64,000 nt of DNA from Streptomyces rugosispiralis (GTDB lineage: Bacteria > Actinomycetota > Actinomycetes > Streptomycetales > Streptomycetaceae): positions 62,001-126,000 of the forward strand of contig NZ_JANIAA010000012.1 in the NCBI RefSeq assembly GCF_024505145.1, in the 5' to 3' direction. The notes beneath the pieces were generated by a model, which worked only from the letters and a program-made list of their open reading frames with translations, did no database searches and was not told where the DNA came from. Below, piece by piece: positions 31,620-41,283 of the stretch. A program made the translations under genes and the position numbers. Numbering within the stretch: the stretch's first letter is position 1; each line of letters opens with the position of its first letter.

Positions 31620-33362
31620 ATGGCGGCCGCTGCCCCCTCCCCCGACCCCCTGGATGTGGCCGCGGAGGCGACCCGCGGTCTTCGGGGGCTGTCCACCGAG
31701 CTCACGGCGCGGCTGCCGCGGCTGCTGGAGGCGATGCGCTCGCTCGGTACCGGGCCGGACCCGCACACCGTCCTCGACCGGATCGTCCGCACCGCGGCCG
31801 AGCTGGTGGGCGCGCGTCGCGCCGCGATCGGGGTGCACCACACGGAGGGCGACGCCGCGGCGGGTCAGGGGCTGGCCGATGTGGTCACGTACGGTGCGAC
31901 CGAGGCCGACCGGGAGGGGTGCGCGGAGCTGCTCGCCGACGCGCGCCGCGCCGGAACGCCCACGGCCACCGAGCCGCCGGGCTCGTCCCAGTCGCCGGGC
32001 TCGTCCCAGCGGCCGGGCTCGTCCCAGCGGTCTGGCCCGTCCCAGTCGCCGGGCTCGTATCTCGCCGTTCCGCTGCGCGTCGGGGAGGAGATCTTCGGCA
32101 TCCTCTGCCTCGCCGAGAAGCGGGACGGCGGTCCGTTCACCGACTCCGACCGGCATCTGGTCGAGGTGCTGGCCACCGAGGCGGGGATCGCCATCGGTCA
32201 CACCCGCGTCCAGGGGGCCACCCGGCAGCGCGAGCGCTGGATCGAGGGGTCGGTGGCCGTGACCCAGGCGGTACTGTCCGGCGGCGCCGGTGACGGCCCG
32301 GCCGTGGTCGCCGAGAAGGCCAGGGAACTCGCGGACGCGGCGGTCGGCATCGTGCTGCTGCCGGAGGACGGCGGTGACGGGCTGAAGGCCGTGGCGGTGG
32401 CCGCCGACGAGCGGTCCGGGCTGCTGGGCGCGGTGCTTCCGGCCCGTTCCCCGGCCGTGCCGAGGCTGCTGGCCGGGCAGCCGGTCCTCATCGAGGACCC
32501 GGCCGCCGACCCGCTGCTCGGCACCGGCGTCCCCGGGCGCTACGGGCCGAGCATGATGGTCCCGCTGAGCAGCGGGGACCGGGTGCTCGGCGTACTGGCC
32601 ACCGCGCGGGAGCGCGATGCCGACCCGTTCACCGCGACCGAACGCACCCTGGCCGCCCAATTCGCGGCGCAGGCGGCGGTCGCGCTGGTGCTCGCCGAGG
32701 CGCAACGCGACCGGGAGCGGCTCGCGGTCCTCGAGGAGCGCGACCGGATCGCCCGCGACCTCCACGACCTCGTCGTCCAACGGCTCTTCGCGACCGGGAT
32801 GCTGCTGGAGAGCGCGGAGCGCCAGTCGGACGCGCCGGAGGTACGGGAGCGGATCGAGCGGGCCGTCGAGGAGCTGGGCGCCACCATCCAGGAGGTACGG
32901 ATGGCGATCTTCGCGCTGCAGCAGACCCAGCCCGAGACGCCGCCCGAGCTGCGCGGCCGGGTGCTGCGGGAGGTCAGGGCGGCCGCCGTGCCGCTGGGCT
33001 TCCAGCCGTCCCTGACCTTCGTGGGTCCGGTGGACGACCTAGTCGTATCGGTGACCGGCGCCCATCTCGTCGCGGCACTGCGCGAGGCGCTGTCCAACGC
33101 GTTCCGGCATGCCCGTGCGGAGCGGATCGAGGTGGTCGTGGACGCCACCGCACGGCTCGCGGACGACCGACCGGCGGTCCGGCTGACGGTCGCGGACGAC
33201 GGGGTGGGCGTGCCCGCGGACGGGCGGCGCAGCGGTCTGGCGAACCTGGCACGGCGGGCCGAGGCGCTGGGCGGATCAAGCACCTTCGGCCCCGGCCTCG
33301 GGGAGGACGGCTGCGGCACGGCAGTGGTGTGGGAGGCGCCGCTGCCGGGCGAGGACGCCTGA
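31620..33362 (+). CDS. two-GAF sensor histidine kinase (DevS/NarL-type)
   Basis: A 580-residue kinase without membrane segments. Two GAF domains occupy about residues 45-205 and 215-365. The HisKA_3 helix ERDRIARDLHDLVVQRLFA has the phosphoacceptor His382, and the ATPase has LREALSNAFRHARAE and VADDGVGVP. This architecture matches oxygen or redox sensors of the DevS/DosS group, which fits the neighbouring bd oxidase, but haem ligands were not checked. Within GAF1, residues about 119-147 are a repeated SPGSSQ insert. There is no adjacent response regulator. TAGGCT lies six bases before the ATG and no ribosome site is present, so the mRNA may be leaderless. Confidence 0.9.
   Translation: MAAAAPSPDPLDVAAEATRGLRGLSTELTARLPRLLEAMRSLGTGPDPHTVLDRIVRTAAELVGARRAAIGVHHTEGDAAAGQGLADVVTYGATEADREGCAELLADARRAGTPTATEPPGSSQSPGSSQRPGSSQRSGPSQSPGSYLAVPLRVGEEIFGILCLAEKRDGGPFTDSDRHLVEVLATEAGIAIGHTRVQGATRQRERWIEGSVAVTQAVLSGGAGDGPAVVAEKARELADAAVGIVLLPEDGGDGLKAVAVAADERSGLLGAVLPARSPAVPRLLAGQPVLIEDPAADPLLGTGVPGRYGPSMMVPLSSGDRVLGVLATARERDADPFTATERTLAAQFAAQAAVALVLAEAQRDRERLAVLEERDRIARDLHDLVVQRLFATGMLLESAERQSDAPEVRERIERAVEELGATIQEVRMAIFALQQTQPETPPELRGRVLREVRAAAVPLGFQPSLTFVGPVDDLVVSVTGAHLVAALREALSNAFRHARAERIEVVVDATARLADDRPAVRLTVADDGVGVPADGRRSGLANLARRAEALGGSSTFGPGLGEDGCGTAVVWEAPLPGEDA
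31977..32062 (+). repeat. five 18-bp in-frame units inside the GAF kinase gene
   Basis: CCGGGCTCGTCCCAG recurs at 31977, 31995 and 32013, with diverged copies at 32031 and 32049. The units encode PGSSQ-type hexapeptides inside the first GAF domain. Confidence 0.88.
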
Positions 33363-33935
33363 TGGCGTCGCTGCAGGGCGAGGACGCCTGAAGGCGCCGC
33401 TGTCGGCCAGGAGCCCGAGGGGTCGGTGCCGGGCCGTGGGTCCAGGACGCTGTTGCCGCGCCGGGGAGTCTGAGGCGCTGTTCCCGGGCGGAGGGGTCCG
33501 ACGGGCCGCTGTCGGGTGCGGACCCGGGCAAGCCGCTGCCGGGTGCGGCGGCATGAGGGACTACTCCCGGCGCCGGGGCCTGACGGCCGCCGACCGGGCG
33601 CGGGGGTGAGTCGCCATTGCCAGGGCCCAGGGGACTGATGGGCCGCTTGGCGGGCCGCTGGCGGGCCGCTGTCGGGCCGGGGGCCACGGTCGCCGGCCGA
33701 CCGCTGGCCGGGAGGGGCTCGGCGGGACGCCGCTGGGCCGGTGACAGGGCGTCGTGGGGCGGGTGTTGTCGCCCGCCCGGACCAACGGCTCACCTACGCG
33801 GGCCAACTAGCGCCTCGTCAGAGTGCGGGTCGTGGTGGCCGACGGTGGGATGAGGCTCGCGGGCCGTTCGGTCCTTCGTATCCCATCGCACTCCGCGACA
33901 GCTCTTGGCCCGACCGCGGGGAAGGAAGTTATGAC
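33363..33935. other. intergenic region after the sensor kinase
   Basis: No gene is visible in 573 bases. The interval is composed of drifting repeats of GGGCCGCTGTCGGG and GGGCCGCTGGCGGG, most regular at 33640-33690. It holds the promoter of the glycine-rich protein gene near its right end, but no clear -10/-35 pair was found. Confidence 0.5.
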
Positions 33936-34778
33936 GTGAACAGCCAGAGCCCCACTCCCAAGCGATCCCGGACGCGTCGCCGGGTCTTGTTCGCCTCCGT
34001 CGCGGCAGTCGCCGCCGTCTCCAGCCAGATGCTGACCATGTCTCCCGCGGCGCAGGCGGATGACCCCGCGGGCGGTGGCATCGGCCGTCCCAAGCCGCCG
34101 AAGCCGCCGACCGTTCTCCACGGGGTGCAGGAGTTCACCGCGGACGGCACCTTCACGCCGCCCCCGGGGGTCACCTCGGTGCACATCCAGGCATGGGGTG
34201 CGGGCGGTGGCGGCGGTGGCGGTGGCGGTGGCAGCAGCACCAACGTGGGCGGTCCCGGCGGTGGCGGTGGGTCCGGCGGCTTCACCTGGTGCGTCATCCC
34301 GGTCGCTCCGTTCGCCACCTACACGGTGGATCTGGGCACCGGCGGAACCCTCGGTACCGGTGGTCCCGGTGGTGTCGCGGCCGGCACCGCGGGCACGAAC
34401 GGCGGGAACGGCACCGCGACGACGCTGGCCTCCACCAGCGGCACCCAGCTCACCGCCACGGGCGGTACCGGCGGTGGCGGCGGTGGCGGCGCCACCACCC
34501 TCCCGGGTACTCCGGGCACGGCGGGCACCGGCGGCACCGGCAGTAACTGCAGCAGCATCTATGTGGTCAACCGCACCGGTGAGAACGGCGAGGCCGGCGT
34601 CCTCGGCGGCGGCGAGGGCGGTGACGCGGTTGACGGCATTGTGGAGCTGCCCGCGACCAACAGCAGCGCGGGTGGCAACGGCGGCGCCGGTGGCGCGGCC
34701 GGCGTCGGCGGCGCCGCGGGCGGCAGGGGCGGCGATGGCACCGCGGGCGGCAATGGGTACGCCGTCATCTTCTGGTAA
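33936..34778 (+). CDS. glycine-rich secreted protein
   Basis: A 280-residue protein with a Sec-type signal: basic KRSRTRRR, hydrophobic VLFASVAAVAAVSSQML, and cleavage after AAQA. The mature part starts with a proline-rich stretch and FTADGTFTPPPGVTSVHIQA, and continues as a glycine-rich domain with many GG and GTGG units and only two cysteines. This resembles extracellular or phage-tail glycine-rich domains of unknown role. The GTG start has an AAGGAAG site. The composition of the coding strand is unusual but the frame is intact. Confidence 0.82.
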   Translation: MNSQSPTPKRSRTRRRVLFASVAAVAAVSSQMLTMSPAAQADDPAGGGIGRPKPPKPPTVLHGVQEFTADGTFTPPPGVTSVHIQAWGAGGGGGGGGGGSSTNVGGPGGGGGSGGFTWCVIPVAPFATYTVDLGTGGTLGTGGPGGVAAGTAGTNGGNGTATTLASTSGTQLTATGGTGGGGGGGATTLPGTPGTAGTGGTGSNCSSIYVVNRTGENGEAGVLGGGEGGDAVDGIVELPATNSSAGGNGGAGGAAGVGGAAGGRGGDGTAGGNGYAVIFW

Positions 34779-34796
34779 GCCGATTCCGGTCCGACA

Positions 34797-34830
34797 CGAA
34801 CGCCCCCGGCCCCGCGGCCGGGGGCGTTCG
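34797..34830. terminator. bidirectional terminator
   Basis: A perfect 15-bp stem (CGAACGCCCCCGGCC pairing with GGCCGGGGGCGTTCG) around a four-base loop. It lies 18 bp past the glycine-rich gene stop and 59 bp from the stop of the convergent HAD gene, so it serves both. Confidence 0.9.
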
Positions 34831-34888
34831 CGGTGTCCGGTGTCCGGTGTCCGGTGCCGGGGGCGGTTCAGTGCCGTCGATCCCGCGG

Positions 34889-35761
34889 CTACCCCGCCAG
34901 GATCCGCTCGATGACGACGGCGACGCCGTCCTCGGTGTTGGCGCCCGTGCGGTGGGTGGTCGCGGCGAGCACATCCGGATGGGCGTTGGCCATCGCGTAC
35001 GAGGTGCCCGCCCACATCAGCATCTCCAGGTCGTTGGGCATGTCCCCGAACGCCACGACCTCCGCGGCCGAGATCCCGCGCTCGGCACAGCACCGGGCCA
35101 GGGTGCTGGCCTTGCTGACCCCGAGACCGCTGACCTCCAGCAGGGCGGACGGGCTGGAGCGGGTGAAGTCGCCGTGGCTCCCGGCCACCGAGCGGGCCAG
35201 CTGGAGGAAGTCGTCCGGCGCCAGCTCGGCGTGGTGGGCGAGCAGCTTGAGGACCGGCATGTCGGCGTGCGCGAAACCGTCGTGGAGCAGCTTCTCGGCG
35301 GGCGCGACGATCGCGCCCGGGTCGAGATGGAAGGGCGGGTACTGGGGTTCGTAGAAGATCCCGCCGCTGCGCTCGACCGCGAAGGACGTGCCGGGGGCGG
35401 CCTCGCGCAGCGCCTCCACGACGGCGAGGGCCCGGTCCGTGGCGAGCGGACGGACCTCGACCGGCAGCCCGCCCTGGTGCAGATCGACCACGGCGGCGCC
35501 GTTGGCGCAGATCGCCAGGCCATGGCCGTGCACATGGGCGCTGACGACGTCCATCCAGCGGGCCGGGCGGCCGGTGACGAAGAACACCTCGATGCCCGCC
35601 CGCTCGGCCGCCGCGAGCGCGGTCACGGTGCGGTCGGAGACCGTCTTGTCGTCCCGCAGCAAGGTGCCGTCGAGGTCGGTGGCGATCAGCCGGGGCCGGG
35701 CCGGGGCCGGGCGGAAACGCTCTGGGACCGGGGTGTTCGGCCGGTCGGTCGCTGGAGTCAC
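34889..35761 (-). CDS. Cof-type HAD hydrolase
   Basis: A 290-residue haloacid-dehalogenase-superfamily phosphatase. Motif I is IATDLDGTLLRDD, motif II is FFVTGRPARW, and the C-terminal metal site is VVAFGDMPNDLEML. The C2-type cap between residues about 90 and 200 points to sugar phosphates or similar small molecules. The GTG at 35761 is chosen because GGGAGG lies nine bases upstream, whereas the ATG at 35770 directly abuts that site. A paralogue lies at 50132-50962. Confidence 0.88.
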   Translation of the reverse strand: MTPATDRPNTPVPERFRPAPARPRLIATDLDGTLLRDDKTVSDRTVTALAAAERAGIEVFFVTGRPARWMDVVSAHVHGHGLAICANGAAVVDLHQGGLPVEVRPLATDRALAVVEALREAAPGTSFAVERSGGIFYEPQYPPFHLDPGAIVAPAEKLLHDGFAHADMPVLKLLAHHAELAPDDFLQLARSVAGSHGDFTRSSPSALLEVSGLGVSKASTLARCCAERGISAAEVVAFGDMPNDLEMLMWAGTSYAMANAHPDVLAATTHRTGANTEDGVAVVIERILAG

Positions 35762-35928
35762 GGCAACCATCCTCCCGCATATGCCGCTCATCGGTGAGGG
35801 CGCGGTGCTCGGGTGGGCCCGCTCAGGAGTGCGCATGCTGGGGTGCGCTTGCCCGAGCGGGCTCGTCCGGGCGTCCCGTCGGTACGGCTCGGTACGGCGT
35901 TGTCACCCCCACCGCTTAGGCTCGCGGT

Positions 35929-36837
35929 ATGCGAGTGAGCACCGTGATCCTGCCCATCCACCGCTGGTCCGAGGGCGGCCGGAAGACATGGCAGCGCGCC
36001 GAGGAGCTGGGTTTCCACGCCGCGTACACCTATGACCACCTGTCCTGGCGCAGCTTCCGCGACGGCCCCTGGTTCGGGGCGGTCCCCACGCTGACGGCGG
36101 CCGCCGCGGCGACCTCGCGGTTGCGCCTGGGCACCCTCGTCACCTCCCCGAACTTCCGGCATCCGGTGACGCTGGCCAAGGAGCTGATCACGCTGGACGA
36201 CGTGTCCGGCGGGCGGATCACCCTCGGCATCGGCGCGGGCGGCTCCGGCTTCGACGCGACGACGCTGCTGCGCGGCGGCGAGGAGCCGTGGTCGCCCCGG
36301 GAGCGGGCGGACCGGTTCGGTGAGTTCGTCGAGCTGCTCGACCGGCTGCTGACGCACGACGCGGTGACGTACGAGGGCACGCACTACAGCGCGTACGAGG
36401 CGCGCAACATCCCCGGCTGCGCGCAGCGGCCGCGACTGCCGTTCGCGGTGGCCGCCACCGGTCCGCGCGGGCTGCGGCTCGCGGCGCGGTACGGCCAGGC
36501 GTGGGTGACCACGGGCGATCCGAAGATCTCCGAGACGGGCACCCCGGCCGATTCGCTGGCCGCCATCGGCGGGCAGATCGACCGGCTGGGCAAGGCGTGC
36601 GCGGAGGCCGGGCGGGACACCGGCGACCTCGACAAGATCTTTCTCACCGGCTTCACCCCGGACGGCACAGCGCCACTGAGCTCGGTGGACGCCTTCGTGG
36701 ACTTCGCCGGACGCCATGCCGAGCTGGGCATCGAGGAGATCGTGCTGCACTGGCCGATCCCCGATTCGATCTTCGCGGCCGACCTCGGGGTCTTCGAGCG
36801 GATCGCCACGGAGGGCGCGGCGCAGCTAGCGGGGTGA
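35929..36837 (+). CDS. LLM-class flavin-dependent oxidoreductase
   Basis: A 302-residue luciferase-like TIM-barrel protein. Typical features are the opening STVILPIHRW, AYTYDHLSWRSFRDG, LRLGTLVTSPNFRHPVTLAK and GGRITLGIGAGGSG. Such enzymes use FMN or coenzyme F420; the length and pattern would fit an F420 enzyme, but the cofactor is not settled by sequence. The gene has no ribosome site: TAGGCT ends seven bases before the ATG, suggesting a leaderless transcript. Confidence 0.88.
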   Translation: MRVSTVILPIHRWSEGGRKTWQRAEELGFHAAYTYDHLSWRSFRDGPWFGAVPTLTAAAAATSRLRLGTLVTSPNFRHPVTLAKELITLDDVSGGRITLGIGAGGSGFDATTLLRGGEEPWSPRERADRFGEFVELLDRLLTHDAVTYEGTHYSAYEARNIPGCAQRPRLPFAVAATGPRGLRLAARYGQAWVTTGDPKISETGTPADSLAAIGGQIDRLGKACAEAGRDTGDLDKIFLTGFTPDGTAPLSSVDAFVDFAGRHAELGIEEIVLHWPIPDSIFAADLGVFERIATEGAAQLAG

Positions 36838-36976
36838 GCGGTGCGGCGCACCGGAGGCGGCGTATCGGAGACAGCGTATCGGCCGATAAAGGGCGAACGT
36901 GTACGGCACGGATCGCGCGATAAGCGGCAGAATCGGGTATAGAGCCTTTGGCGTCGCGTCACTGGGGAGGCATCCC

Positions 36977-37885
36977 ATGCCGCATACCCGATATGCCCCG
37001 GACCGTGGGCTGACCACGCGCATGGTCACGACGATGTTCTTCATCGGGCTGCTCTATGTGGTCTTCATCGGCGTGCTGCTCGCCCTGTTCAAGGGCGCCT
37101 GGCCGCTGATCGTGATCATCGCGGGCGGGCTGTTCGTGGCGCAGTTCTGGTTCAGCGACCGGATCGCGGCGTTCAGCATGGGCGCCCGGGAGGTCACCCC
37201 GCAGCAGGCCCCCGAGCTGCACGGTGCGGTGGACCGGCTGTGCGCGCTCGCCGACATGCCCAAGCCCCGGGTGGCCATCGCCGACACCGATGTGCCGAAC
37301 GCCTTCGCCACCGGCCGCAATCAGCGGAACGCGCTGGTGTGCGCCACCACAGGGCTGCTGCGGCGGCTGGAGCCGGAGGAGCTGGAGGGCGTGCTCGCCC
37401 ATGAGCTGTCCCATGTGGCGCACCGCGATGTGGCCGTCATGACCATCGCCTCCTTCCTCGGCGTGCTGGCGGGCATCATGACCCGCGCGGCGCTGTGGGG
37501 CGGGCTCAGCCGTGGCAGCCGCAACAACAACGTGGGCATCGCGGTGCTGCTCATCCCGCTGATCAGCGCCGTGGTCTACGCGATCAGCTTCCTGCTGACC
37601 CGGCTGCTGTCCCGCTATCGCGAGCTGTCCGCCGACCGCGCCGGGGCGCTGCTGACCGGGCGGCCCTCGGCGCTCGCCGCCGCGCTCACCAAGGTGACGG
37701 GGCAGATGGCCCGGATCCCGACCCGGGACCTGCGCAAGGTCGAGCCGTACAACGCGTTCTTCTTCGCGCCCGCGCTCTCCGGCGAGAGCGTCAGCCGGCT
37801 GTTCTCCTCGCATCCGACGCTGGAGCGGCGGCTCGACCAGCTCGCCCGCATCTCCACCCAGCTGGGCCAGGCGGGAAGGGGCTGA
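36977..37885 (+). CDS. htpX: HtpX-like membrane zinc metalloprotease
   Basis: A 302-residue M48 peptidase. Two membrane helices lie near residues 20-55. The active site is His142-Glu-Leu-Ser-His146 (AHELSHVAHRD), with the third ligand in RELSADRAGA. Two further helices lie near residues 155-210. It degrades damaged membrane proteins. The ATG follows GGGGAGG. The gene directly precedes pspAB, a conserved pairing in actinobacteria. Confidence 0.93.
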   Translation: MPHTRYAPDRGLTTRMVTTMFFIGLLYVVFIGVLLALFKGAWPLIVIIAGGLFVAQFWFSDRIAAFSMGAREVTPQQAPELHGAVDRLCALADMPKPRVAIADTDVPNAFATGRNQRNALVCATTGLLRRLEPEELEGVLAHELSHVAHRDVAVMTIASFLGVLAGIMTRAALWGGLSRGSRNNNVGIAVLLIPLISAVVYAISFLLTRLLSRYRELSADRAGALLTGRPSALAAALTKVTGQMARIPTRDLRKVEPYNAFFFAPALSGESVSRLFSSHPTLERRLDQLARISTQLGQAGRG

Positions 37886-37888
37886 GGC

Positions 37889-38473
37889 ATGAGGCTGCTG
37901 GACGCCATCCTGGGGCGCACCAAGCCGGTGCGCCCCGACCTCGACCGGCTCTTCGGGCTCCCGGGCGCCGCGGTCAGCCTGGAGGCGGGGGCCGGGTTCA
38001 CCCCGACCGGGCGGGGCTCGGTCTGCTTCGCGAGCGTGGAGGGCGGCGCCTTCTCCCAGCTCCAGCGGGATGTGCGGGAGCTGCTGGACGCGGACACGGA
38101 GCGGGGCGGGGTGCCCGTGGAGTTCAGCCAGGACGCGTACGGCTACACCTGGCTGCTGGCCCGGCAGCGGCCGGACGATGTGGCGGGCCTGGTGAACGAT
38201 CTGCACGCGGTCAATTCGCTGCTCCAGGACGGGGGGTTCGGCCCGCAGCTGCTGTGCTCGCTGATCGGCTTCCAGGATCCGGCGGGGCGTTCGCTCGCGC
38301 TGGTGTACCTCTACAAGCGCGGCACCTTCTACCCCTTCGCACCGCTGCCGGGCGTCGCGGAGAAGCGGGACAACGCGCTGGAGCTCCAGATGCGGGCGCT
38401 GCTCGGGGACGATCTGCGGATCGAGGAGGACCTGAGCCGCTGGTTCCCGGTCTGGGGCGCACCGGGTCTCTGA
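37889..38473 (+). CDS. pspAB: PspA-associated protein PspAB
   Basis: A 194-residue soluble protein starting MRLLDAILGRTKPVRPDLDR and containing LARQRPDDVAGLVNDLHAVN and YLYKRGTFYPFAP. It matches the PspAB family, which accompanies htpX and PspA envelope-stress genes. It begins 3 bp after the htpX stop, so the two are co-translated. The molecular role is unknown. Confidence 0.87.
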   Translation: MRLLDAILGRTKPVRPDLDRLFGLPGAAVSLEAGAGFTPTGRGSVCFASVEGGAFSQLQRDVRELLDADTERGGVPVEFSQDAYGYTWLLARQRPDDVAGLVNDLHAVNSLLQDGGFGPQLLCSLIGFQDPAGRSLALVYLYKRGTFYPFAPLPGVAEKRDNALELQMRALLGDDLRIEEDLSRWFPVWGAPGL

Positions 38474-38648
38474 CCTTCTCGTTCTTGGTCGGAAGCTCCG
38501 ACTCCAGCGGGCCCACGCCCAACTCCCCCGACCCGAAGCGGAATCCACGGGCCGGACGGCCCATCAGGCATAGGACCCGTCTCGCAGGGCACGTTCTACC
38601 TTCGACATCCCACGACGGAATGTGACCTGACGCCCGGGGGAGGGTCAA

Positions 38649-39212
38649 ATGAGTTATTTGCGCGGATTCCTGCCGTGGATCGCCCTTGCGATCGTGTCCA
38701 CGCTGGGCTGGCAGTGGGGCGCCCTGGCCGGGCTGGTGCTGGGGGCCGCGATGCTGATCCGGGCCCGTCGGGCGGGCCTGGCCGCCGACGCCCTCATCCT
38801 CGAATGCAGCACGGTGGCCTTCTTCACCGCCCTGACGATCTTCGCCTTCGCCCGCCCGGACAGTGGACTCAAGGACTACGTCGGCGCGCTGGCGCTGGGC
38901 TGGCTGGCCGTCACCGCCTGGACGACGCTCGCCGTGGGGCGGCCCTTCACCACCGGTATCGCCCGGCGCCAGGCACCGCCCGAGGTGTGGGACACCTACG
39001 CGTTCAGGCATATCAATGTGGTGATCACCCGGGCCTGGTCCATCGCCTTCACCCTCTCCGCCGCGGCCATGGTCGTGGTCGTCTCCGCCGGTCTGGGCGT
39101 GGTGGCGGCGCTGGCGGTGCAGTTCGCCGGGTTCGTCCTTCCGGCCCTGTTCACCGCGTGGTACCCAGGATGGGCGCGGTCCCGGCTGGCCCCGGCCGCA
39201 CATCGGGCATAG
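38649..39212 (+). CDS. integral membrane protein, function unknown
   Basis: A 187-residue protein with about five hydrophobic helices and a basic C-terminus (YPGWARSRLAPAAHRA). The ATG has an excellent GGGGGAGGGT site. FRHINVVITRAWSIAFTLSA is the most polar conserved-looking stretch. No family is recognised. It precedes an ABC exporter operon by 140 bp. Confidence 0.78.
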   Translation: MSYLRGFLPWIALAIVSTLGWQWGALAGLVLGAAMLIRARRAGLAADALILECSTVAFFTALTIFAFARPDSGLKDYVGALALGWLAVTAWTTLAVGRPFTTGIARRQAPPEVWDTYAFRHINVVITRAWSIAFTLSAAAMVVVVSAGLGVVAALAVQFAGFVLPALFTAWYPGWARSRLAPAAHRA

Positions 39213-39353
39213 CCCCCGGACCGGTTGTGGATACCCTCGGTAACCCCCTCCGGTCGGAGCCTGTCCCCTACGGGCGCGTCAGACCCGAGGACGAGGCGAA
39301 TCCCACCGTCTGGAGTGACGCCGCCCGTGTCTCACACCACTACCGTCGAACAC

Positions 39354-40394
39354 GTGACTGTGATCGCCACCGAAAGTCTGAGCAAGCGGTTCCCCCGCGT
39401 CACCGCGCTCGACCGGCTGTCCGTCGACATCGCACCAGGGGTTACCGGCCTGGTGGGTGCCAACGGCGCCGGTAAGTCCACGCTGATCAAGATCCTGCTC
39501 GGGCTGTCCCCCGCCAGCGAGGGCCGCGCTTCCGTGCTCGGCCTCGATGTGGCGAAGGACGGCAGCGCCATCCGCGAAAGCGTCGGCTATATGCCCGAGC
39601 ACGACTGTCTGCCGCCCGATGTCTCGGCCACCGAGTTCGTCGTCCACATGGCGCGCATGTCGGGGCTGCCGCCCTCCGCGGCCCGCGAGCGCACGGCCGA
39701 CACCCTGCGCCACGTCGGGCTGTACGAGGAGCGGTACCGCCCGATGGGCGGCTACTCCACGGGCATGAAACAGCGGGTCAAGCTGGCCCAGGCCCTGGTG
39801 CACGACCCGCGCCTGGTGCTGCTGGACGAGCCGACCAACGGACTGGACCCGGTCGGCCGCGACGAGATGCTCGGGCTGATCCGCCGCGTGCACACCGAGT
39901 TCGGCATCTCGGTCCTGGTCACCTCGCATCTGCTCGGCGAGCTGGAGCGCACCTGCGACCACGTCGTGGTCATCGACGGCGGCAAGCTGCTCCGCTCCAG
40001 CTCCACCAGTGACTTCACCCAGGCCACGGCCTCCCTCGCGGTCGAGGTGACCGACACCGCCGACCACCCGGACGGCACCACGGCGCTGCGCACCGCGCTC
40101 GACCGGGCCGGGCTCACGGTCCAGCCCGCCGGCCGCGGCGCCGACGGTTCGCCCGGCTCCGACCATGTGCTGCTGGTCGACGTCGCGGGCGAGGAGACGT
40201 ACGACACGGTCCGCGACACCATCGCCGGCCTCGGCCTCGGCCTGGTCCGCATGGAGCAGCGCCGCCACCGCATCGCGGAGATCTTCCGGTCCGGCGACGA
40301 GGACGCGAACGCCGCCGGGGCAGCGAACGCCGCGGAGGCAGCGAACGCCGCCGCAAGCGCACACGGGAACGGAGGTGCCGTCGATGCCGCCTGA
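39354..40394 (+). CDS. ABC exporter ATP-binding protein
   Basis: A 346-residue ATPase. Walker A is VGANGAGKSTLIK, the signature is GGYSTGMKQRVKLAQAL, and Walker B is LVLLDEPTNGLDPVG. The C-terminal extension from residue 225 ends in alanine-rich ANAAEAANAAAS repeats. It works with the permease that overlaps its end. The GTG at 39354 is used because TACCGT ends eight bases upstream, as in leaderless mRNAs; a GTG at 39327 or 39360 is possible. Confidence 0.9.
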   Translation: MTVIATESLSKRFPRVTALDRLSVDIAPGVTGLVGANGAGKSTLIKILLGLSPASEGRASVLGLDVAKDGSAIRESVGYMPEHDCLPPDVSATEFVVHMARMSGLPPSAARERTADTLRHVGLYEERYRPMGGYSTGMKQRVKLAQALVHDPRLVLLDEPTNGLDPVGRDEMLGLIRRVHTEFGISVLVTSHLLGELERTCDHVVVIDGGKLLRSSSTSDFTQATASLAVEVTDTADHPDGTTALRTALDRAGLTVQPAGRGADGSPGSDHVLLVDVAGEETYDTVRDTIAGLGLGLVRMEQRRHRIAEIFRSGDEDANAAGAANAAEAANAAASAHGNGGAVDAA

Positions 40395-41283
40395 GACCGT
40401 GACCCAGCAGCGCGCCGACGTCATTCACAACATCGGCTACCGCCACTACGAGGGCCCGCGCCTCGGCCGCGCCTACGCCCGCCGCTCGCTCTTCTCCCAG
40501 AGCCTGCGCGGCGCCTACGGCCTCGGCCGCTCGGCCAAGTCCAAGGTCGCGCCGATGCTGCTGTTCGCCGTGATGTGCATGCCCGCCGCGATCATCGTCG
40601 CGGTGGCCATCGCCACCAGCGCGAACGAGCTGCCCGTCAAGTACACCCGCTACGCGATCATGCTGCAGGCCGTGATCGGCCTCTACACCGCCTCCCAGGC
40701 GCCGCAGTCCGTCTCCCGGGACCTCCGCTTCAAGACGATCCCGCTCTACTTCTCGCGGCCCATCGAAACGATGGACTACGTGGTGGCCAAGTTCGCCGCC
40801 ATGGCCTCCGCGCTGTTCATCCTCACCGGCGCGCCCCTGCTGATCCTCTACGCCGGGGCACTGCTCGCCAAGCTGGACTTCGCCGATCAGACGAAGGGCT
40901 TCGCACAAGGACTGGTCTCCGTGGTTCTGCTCTCGCTCCTCTTCGCCGGCATCAGCCTGGTCGTCGCCGCGCTCACCCCGCGCCGCGGCTTCGGCGTCGC
41001 CGCCGTCATCGCCCTGCTCACCATCTCCTACGGCGCGGTCTCCGCCGTCCAGGCCATCACCTGGGACCAGGGCAACACCGGCCCGGTGAGCTGGATCGGG
41101 CTGTTCTCGCCGATCACCATCATCGACGGGGTGCAGACGGCGTTCCTCGGTGCCACCTCCTCGTTCCCGGGCGGGGTCGGCCCCGGTACCGGGACCGGCC
41201 TCGTCTACGTCCTCGTTCTCCTCGGCCTGATCGCCGGCTCGTACGGGCTGCTGATGCGCCGCTACCGAAAGGTCGGCCTGTGA
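40384..41283 (+). CDS. ABC exporter permease
   Basis: A 299-residue membrane protein with six predicted helices. The N-terminal cytoplasmic part (VIHNIGYRHYEGPRLGRAYA) precedes the first helix near residue 58. It starts 11 bp inside the preceding ATPase gene with a GGAGGT site and its stop overlaps the next ATPase start. It forms an exporter of unknown substrate with the flanking ATPases. Confidence 0.88.
   Translation: MPPETVTQQRADVIHNIGYRHYEGPRLGRAYARRSLFSQSLRGAYGLGRSAKSKVAPMLLFAVMCMPAAIIVAVAIATSANELPVKYTRYAIMLQAVIGLYTASQAPQSVSRDLRFKTIPLYFSRPIETMDYVVAKFAAMASALFILTGAPLLILYAGALLAKLDFADQTKGFAQGLVSVVLLSLLFAGISLVVAALTPRRGFGVAAVIALLTISYGAVSAVQAITWDQGNTGPVSWIGLFSPITIIDGVQTAFLGATSSFPGGVGPGTGTGLVYVLVLLGLIAGSYGLLMRRYRKVGL

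Noticed and set aside
36959..38548. A 529-codon minus-strand frame
   Set aside because: Antisense shadow of htpX and pspAB, which have clear motifs and ribosome sites.
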